Assembly (NCBI RefSeq): GCF_007673525.1
Contig: NZ_VDZU01000001.1
Coordinates: forward strand, 372,001-436,000
Direction: 5' to 3'
DNA: 64,000 nt
Source of the DNA: Fictibacillus phosphorivorans
GTDB taxonomy: Bacteria; Bacillota; Bacilli; Bacillales; Fictibacillaceae
Position 1 is the first letter of the stretch. Each line of letters begins with the position of its first letter. Shown piece by piece: positions 59,707 to 64,000 of the stretch. The notes below the pieces were generated by a model that was not told the DNA's origin, made no database searches, and was given only the letters and a program-made list of their open reading frames with translations. A program made the translations under genes and the position numbers.

Positions 59707-60939
59707 ATGAAGATTTTATTTGTTTCACCTAGATTTCCGTATCCTCCTAAAAAAGGAGATCAACTAAGGGCATATAACCAGATGAAAGGGCTAAAGGCTT
59801 TAGGTCATGAAGTCCATTTAATCTCCTTTGGAAATCAGCAACCTATTCCGAATGAAGTCCGCCAATTATGTAGTAAAGTGACGATTGTTCCATTTAGTAA
59901 ACGTACAGCAGTAAGAAACATGTTCCTCGGTTTGTTTAAGAAATGGCCTTTGCAAACCTCCCTCTATTATTCTAATAAACTTCTTCAAATTTTGAGAAAT
60001 GAAACGAGTAAAGAACAATATGATATCGTTCATCATCAACTAGTGCGCCTTTATCCATATCAGTCATCGATTAATCATGTCCCAAATGTATTAGACTTTG
60101 TTGATTCTATCTCTCTTAACCTCAAACGGTCTGCACAGCTTAAGATCTCGTTAATAAATCCAATTACTCGTTGGGAAGCTAAAAACGTACATAATATGGA
60201 AAAGGTAGCAAGTTCCCGTTATGACGGAGGTATCTTTATTTCGGATATTGACAAAAACAATGTTTCCTTAAATCGAGACACATTGACAACTATTGCAAAT
60301 GGGGTCGATCTGGAGTACTTCTCTTACCAAAAACACCTAACTACTAAAAACAACATCGTATTCGTCGGGAATATGAGCTACTCACCTAACCGAGATGGTG
60401 TGAAATATTTTATTAAACACATTTTCCCTCTTATAAAAGAGAAGCTGGAAGACTTTACTTTTTACGTAGTAGGTAGAAACCCTACGCAAGACCTTATACG
60501 TCTCTGCGAAAAGCATAAAAACATTGTTTTAACTGGTGAAGTAGATGATGTAAGAAAATATCTATGGGATGCTAAACTATTTGTTTGCCCATTGAAAAGT
60601 GGTGCAGGATTGCAAAACAAAGTGCTGGAAGCTATGTCATGCGGCATCCCTGTCATTACTACTTCAATCGTCAGCGAACCTATTAAAGCAATAAATGATC
60701 AAAGTATTATTGTTAGAGATCGAGATGAAGAGTTTGCCGAAAAAATTGTTGATCTGCTCTCTGATTCAATGAAGTTAAATGATATACGAAGAGAAGCAAG
60801 AACATTTGTTGAGACCAACTACAAATGGGAGCAACTAAATCTTCAATTAATTGATTTTTACAATATGACCATTAGAAAGCACATTAGTAAGAAGAACTAT
60901 ACACCACAAAAAGAAGTAAAAGCTGAGGTGATAGGATGA
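59707..60939 (+). CDS. Family-4 glycosyltransferase
   Basis: A 410-residue GT-B glycosyltransferase: N-terminal LFVSPRFPYPPKKGDQLRAYN, C-terminal nucleotide-sugar site FVGNMSYSPNRDGV, FVCPLKSGAGLQNKVLEAMSCGIPVITT with the E-x7-E motif. It resembles the exopolysaccharide (Stp1-like) transferases. ATG 59707 follows AAAGGGTGGG. It overlaps manC by 4 bp, so a mannose-containing polymer is the likely product. Confidence 0.88.
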   Translation: MKILFVSPRFPYPPKKGDQLRAYNQMKGLKALGHEVHLISFGNQQPIPNEVRQLCSKVTIVPFSKRTAVRNMFLGLFKKWPLQTSLYYSNKLLQILRNETSKEQYDIVHHQLVRLYPYQSSINHVPNVLDFVDSISLNLKRSAQLKISLINPITRWEAKNVHNMEKVASSRYDGGIFISDIDKNNVSLNRDTLTTIANGVDLEYFSYQKHLTTKNNIVFVGNMSYSPNRDGVKYFIKHIFPLIKEKLEDFTFYVVGRNPTQDLIRLCEKHKNIVLTGEVDDVRKYLWDAKLFVCPLKSGAGLQNKVLEAMSCGIPVITTSIVSEPIKAINDQSIIVRDRDEEFAEKIVDLLSDSMKLNDIRREARTFVETNYKWEQLNLQLIDFYNMTIRKHISKKNYTPQKEVKAEVIG

Positions 60940-62336
60940 AAGTGGTTCTTTTATCTGGAGGCTCGGGGAAACGGTTATGGCCACTATCGAATGATGCGCG
61001 ATCCAAACAATTCCTAAAAGTACTGAAAGATAAGAATAATGTTAGCCAATCAATGATTCAGCGTGTTTGGAATCAATTAACGGAAGTTAATCTTGCTAAT
61101 TCAACACTTATATCAACAAGTATGGCTCAAGTAGATTTGATTTTAAATCAGTTGCAACCAACGAATGGAATAATTGTTGAGCCTGAAAGACGGGATACTT
61201 TTCCAGCAGTTTGTTTAGCAGCCTCTTATCTTTATTCAGAATTAAATACAGATCCAGATGAAGTAGTTGTCGTTTTACCTGTCGATCCGTATGTGGAAAA
61301 TGAATTTTTCAATAAAGTTAAGGAGCTTGAAACAGCTCTTCAACAATCAGAAACTCAAATCGCATTAATTGGTGTACAGCCGACGTACGCATCTGAAAAG
61401 TACGGGTATATTATCCCAAGTTATGAAGGTGATGATTTGTGGAATAAAGTACTTCATTTTAAGGAGAAACCAACCCAGGTCATAGCCGAGGAATTCATAA
61501 GTCAAGGTGGTCTTTGGAATTGTGGTGTTTTTGCTTTTCGGATTAGTTATATCCTTTCTTTGTTAAGGAAGATGGAGTTTCCTATCCAATATAAGAGTTT
61601 GCTAGAAAACTATTCTCTGTTACCAAAGGACAGCATGGATTATATGGTAATTGAGAAAGAGAAGAATGTAATTGTTCTTAAATATGATGGATATTGGAAG
61701 GATCTAGGGACATGGAATACGTTAACTGATGAAATGGATACAATTCAATTAGGAAAAGGGACCATGGATGATTCAGTAAATACTCACCTCATCAATGAAC
61801 TGGATATTCCTATTACAGTAATTGGTGGCAGGAATCTCATTGTAGCAGCTAGTCCTGATGGAATTTTAGTAGCAGATAAAGAAAAAAGTCATAGGATTAA
61901 ACATCTCAAACAAAGTGACCATCAAATACCTATGTATGAAGAGCGAAGATGGGGATGCTATAAAGTATTGGAACATAGAAAGATTGATGAAGAGCAAGAG
62001 GTACTTACAAAAAGGTTAGTGATTAACAAGGACAAGTATTTAAGTTATCATACTCACTTTTATAGGCATGAAGTATGGACTGTTATTAAAGGTGAGGGGG
62101 AATTTGTGTTAAACGGAGAAATTAATAGAGTCAGCGCGGGGGACATATTGAAAATTCCACCTAAAGCCAAACATAGTATAAAAGCAATAACGGATTTAGA
62201 AATTATTGAAATTCAAAGCGGTCCAAAATTATCGCGAGAAGATAAATTATGTGTATACACAAGCTGGGATGATCTTGAGAAGTTATTCCATAGCAATTCT
62301 ATTGTTAAACCACCCAGAGATAGAGTGGCATTTTAA
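60936..62336 (+). CDS. manC: Bifunctional mannose-1-phosphate guanylyltransferase/mannose-6-phosphate isomerase
   Basis: A 466-residue protein: an N-terminal nucleotidyltransferase with the pyrophosphorylase signature LSGGSGKRLWPLS, the type II phosphomannose/GMP motif LHFKEKPT and WNCGVFAF, and a C-terminal cupin (about 345-445, SYHTHFYRHEVWTVIKGEGEFVLNG) with the metal His residues. It makes GDP-mannose for the neighbouring glycosyltransferase. Overlaps the upstream gene by 4 bp (ATGA). Confidence 0.92.
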   Translation: MKVVLLSGGSGKRLWPLSNDARSKQFLKVLKDKNNVSQSMIQRVWNQLTEVNLANSTLISTSMAQVDLILNQLQPTNGIIVEPERRDTFPAVCLAASYLYSELNTDPDEVVVVLPVDPYVENEFFNKVKELETALQQSETQIALIGVQPTYASEKYGYIIPSYEGDDLWNKVLHFKEKPTQVIAEEFISQGGLWNCGVFAFRISYILSLLRKMEFPIQYKSLLENYSLLPKDSMDYMVIEKEKNVIVLKYDGYWKDLGTWNTLTDEMDTIQLGKGTMDDSVNTHLINELDIPITVIGGRNLIVAASPDGILVADKEKSHRIKHLKQSDHQIPMYEERRWGCYKVLEHRKIDEEQEVLTKRLVINKDKYLSYHTHFYRHEVWTVIKGEGEFVLNGEINRVSAGDILKIPPKAKHSIKAITDLEIIEIQSGPKLSREDKLCVYTSWDDLEKLFHSNSIVKPPRDRVAF

Positions 62337-62446
62337 CCATTAGTTTCATATCTTATAGTATCTGTTAAGCTTGTCTTTCCCTTAGGAATAGGCATGCATG
62401 AATAGAGTAACAAGCAGTAAAGCTTGTTATGAAAGGTATGATTTTA

Positions 62447-63277
62447 ATGACAATTAATGTGGAGAATTTTAGTGGTGTAAATGATGCTGCAGCCGTTCAG
62501 TCTGCAATAGATTATGCCTTTTCACATAATAGTTTCAAAACTGTTTTGCTTTCAGATCGAGATTACTATATAACAGGTAAAATCGTCATTAAAGAAGGTA
62601 TAAGACTACTATTTGGTTATGGAACACGGTTTGTAGTAAATGGTAACTTTAGAGTTTTGGAACTTCAAAAAAATGCATCGTTAGAAGGAGCTTATATTGC
62701 AATTGATGATGTAAACTTCAATTCGCCAGTAATATACTTGGATGGGAAATACAAATACTACAATACGTGGAATAAAACCTTGATTAAAGATATTAATATT
62801 GTAAACTGGAGCGGCAGTTATAAGGGAACAGGGTTACATCTATATTCTAACGGTACGGGTCACGAGATCTCATTTGTGAATTTTGAGAACATCAATATTG
62901 CTGGTCTAAATACAGCTGTACGTTTACAGAGCACAAAGCCAGCAACAGGGTATAGCTGGGTGAATGCGAACCGTTTTACGAATGTATCAATTGATGATTG
63001 TGTTCAAGGTATTGTGTTTAACTCGAGTGAAAGTATACCGAATGAATGTAGTGGAAACGTTTTTTCGAATTTGCAGATTCAGCCTTCTACCAAAACCGTT
63101 AAATTAGTCACTATATCTGGTCAGTACAATGAATTTAATGGCATGGCATGGGATTTATCCCTAGTGCGTAATAATACGTTAATAGAATTCACGTCACAAA
63201 GTTCGTATAACAAGATAAATATACGAAGCATCCCGACTTCACGTATTGTAGACAACGGAAAGTTTAACCTTAAGTAA
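62447..63277 (+). CDS. Right-handed beta-helix (pectate-lyase-like) protein without signal peptide
   Basis: A 276-residue parallel beta-helix protein (GVNDAAAVQSAIDYAF at the N-terminus is the usual cap; then repeated short strands with Asn/Gly turns). No signal peptide is seen. ATG 62447 is ten bases after AAAGG; an earlier ATG at 62429 is possible. It follows manC by 110 bp and is a close paralogue of the next gene. Polysaccharide binding, cleavage or epimerisation are likely roles. Confidence 0.78.
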   Translation: MTINVENFSGVNDAAAVQSAIDYAFSHNSFKTVLLSDRDYYITGKIVIKEGIRLLFGYGTRFVVNGNFRVLELQKNASLEGAYIAIDDVNFNSPVIYLDGKYKYYNTWNKTLIKDINIVNWSGSYKGTGLHLYSNGTGHEISFVNFENINIAGLNTAVRLQSTKPATGYSWVNANRFTNVSIDDCVQGIVFNSSESIPNECSGNVFSNLQIQPSTKTVKLVTISGQYNEFNGMAWDLSLVRNNTLIEFTSQSSYNKINIRSIPTSRIVDNGKFNLK

Positions 63278-63285
63278 ATCGTTTG

Positions 63286-63310
63286 AAACTCCAATTACTT
63301 GGAGTTTTTA
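63286..63310 (+). terminator. Terminator between the two beta-helix genes
   Basis: AAACTCCAA / TTGGAGTTT stem, TTAC loop, short T-run. The next gene starts 15 bp later, so it may be an attenuator. Confidence 0.7.
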
Positions 63311-63324
63311 AGTGGGGGTTATGT

Positions 63325-64000
63325 ATGTCCAGACCGGTTTTCGGATACCTCTTTCTTACAGCTCTAATCACCGCTGTATTGACGTTGATCCTTCAGCAGA
63401 TGTACATCAAATCTACCAATATAGAAACACATGGTAATGATTTGAAAGATGATGCTATAGTCATCCAGCAAGCTATTAATAATAGTTTTAAGAATAAAGA
63501 GGGGCTAGTGAAGTTGACTGGCAACAAGAAATATGTGATTCGATCAGGGTTAGTGATCAAAGAAGGTGTAACGTTAGAACTTGGAAAAAATACTAAAATC
63601 CTAATCGATGGGAATTTTAGGGCTATACAGCTTGAAAAAAATGCCTCTATTATCAATGGAACCATAGAAGTGATTGATCCCAAATTCAATTCAGAAGTGG
63701 TTTTTATAGAGGGAAAGCATAAGTTTTGGTCATGGGAACGAACGGAAGTTACGAATGTTTCCATTATCAATTCTAGCGGATCTCATAAGGGGTCAGCTCT
63801 TTCCCTGTATGCAATGGGCGATAATAATTTTATCAGCTTTGTCAATTTTACAGATAATAAGGTGGCCGGGTTTGATAATGGCATCCAGATTGTCGTAGAG
63901 CCCAGTGATAACAAGAAAGGACAGAGTTGGATTAATGGAAACCGTTTTGTGAACATGACATTAGATGATTGTGTAAATTATATTGTTATAGACTCATCTG
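63325..64000 (+). CDS. Membrane-anchored beta-helix protein, 3' end cut by window
   Basis: At least 225 codons from ATG 63325 with GGGGG six bases upstream. Unlike its paralogue it begins with a helix (about 6-24, FGYLFLTALITAVLTLIL) that can act as signal anchor, so the beta-helix is presented outside. The shared blocks ..GNFR...L.KNAS, FNS.V and SGS.KG...L.SFVNF show a tandem duplication. The frame is open to the window edge. Confidence 0.8.
   Translation, partial: MSRPVFGYLFLTALITAVLTLILQQMYIKSTNIETHGNDLKDDAIVIQQAINNSFKNKEGLVKLTGNKKYVIRSGLVIKEGVTLELGKNTKILIDGNFRAIQLEKNASIINGTIEVIDPKFNSEVVFIEGKHKFWSWERTEVTNVSIINSSGSHKGSALSLYAMGDNNFISFVNFTDNKVAGFDNGIQIVVEPSDNKKGQSWINGNRFVNMTLDDCVNYIVIDSS

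Overview
The window reads as chromosome of a low-GC, spore-forming, motile member of the Bacillaceae. The reasons are SinR/SinI regulators, a Spo0E-like phosphatase, a CotF-like coat protein, YpzI, YtxH, YojN/YojO, PanF/YhdT, and promoters that fit SigA, SigB and SigD. A Fictibacillus-like genus is my guess and is not proven by the sequence. No rRNA, tRNA, CRISPR array or classical IS element was seen.

Region 1 (1-17.6 kb) is a biosynthetic island. Running rightwards are an adenylate-forming ligase (cut by the window edge), an aldehyde-dehydrogenase-fold enzyme, a thiamine-diphosphate enzyme, a ketosynthase III, an acyl carrier protein, a degenerate ketosynthase of chain-length-factor type, a FabZ-like hot-dog protein, a complete ketosynthase II and an RND exporter. 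A CPBP membrane protein follows. Running leftwards towards it are an Sfp-type phosphopantetheinyl transferase, a MacB-like ABC transporter, a PadR regulator and a membrane protein. The ABC operon has three palindromes spaced exactly 23 bp apart in its promoter. Four of the enzymes have lost or changed a textbook catalytic residue, so this looks like a neofunctionalised fatty-acid/type II polyketide-like pathway with its own carrier-protein activation and export.

Region 2 (17.7-36 kb) is mostly housekeeping and accessory genes: an orphan ZorA/ZorB-like motor pair, a DCC thiol oxidoreductase, a nucleoside hydrolase, a Spo0E-like protein, a SigD-driven chemoreceptor, a REP-associated (RAYT) transposase, CotF-like, YhdT-PanF, a YdcF-like protein, a PadR/HAAS pair with its own operators, and the YojN-YojO AAA/VWA pair. 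Eight copies of a short palindrome (core GGGGTCTGACCCC) lie in gaps or at gene ends between 21 and 57.5 kb. They form a REP family that the RAYT may mobilise.

Region 3 (36-53 kb) holds a molybdenum oxidoreductase, a subtilase, an AhpD-like protein with an in-frame TGA at its CxxC motif (candidate selenoprotein), several small stress and spore proteins, a DnaA-box cluster, two MITE-like elements, a sigma factor, an ABC-2 exporter operon preceded by a 21-bp tandem repeat, an NlpC/P60 hydrolase, a poly-serine Cys/His-rich protein and a STAS protein.

Region 4 (53-64 kb) is the biofilm-related end. A sinI-sinR operon is preceded by a clear cyclic-di-GMP-I riboswitch. A second sinI paralogue lies 5 kb away, just before a glycosyltransferase, a ManC-type GDP-mannose enzyme and two tandem beta-helix proteins, the last cut by the window edge. 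An ECF sigma/anti-sigma pair and a nitronate-monooxygenase-like enzyme lie between. The two findings I rate highest are the c-di-GMP riboswitch on sinIR and the UGA-containing AhpD-like gene, followed by the biosynthetic island.
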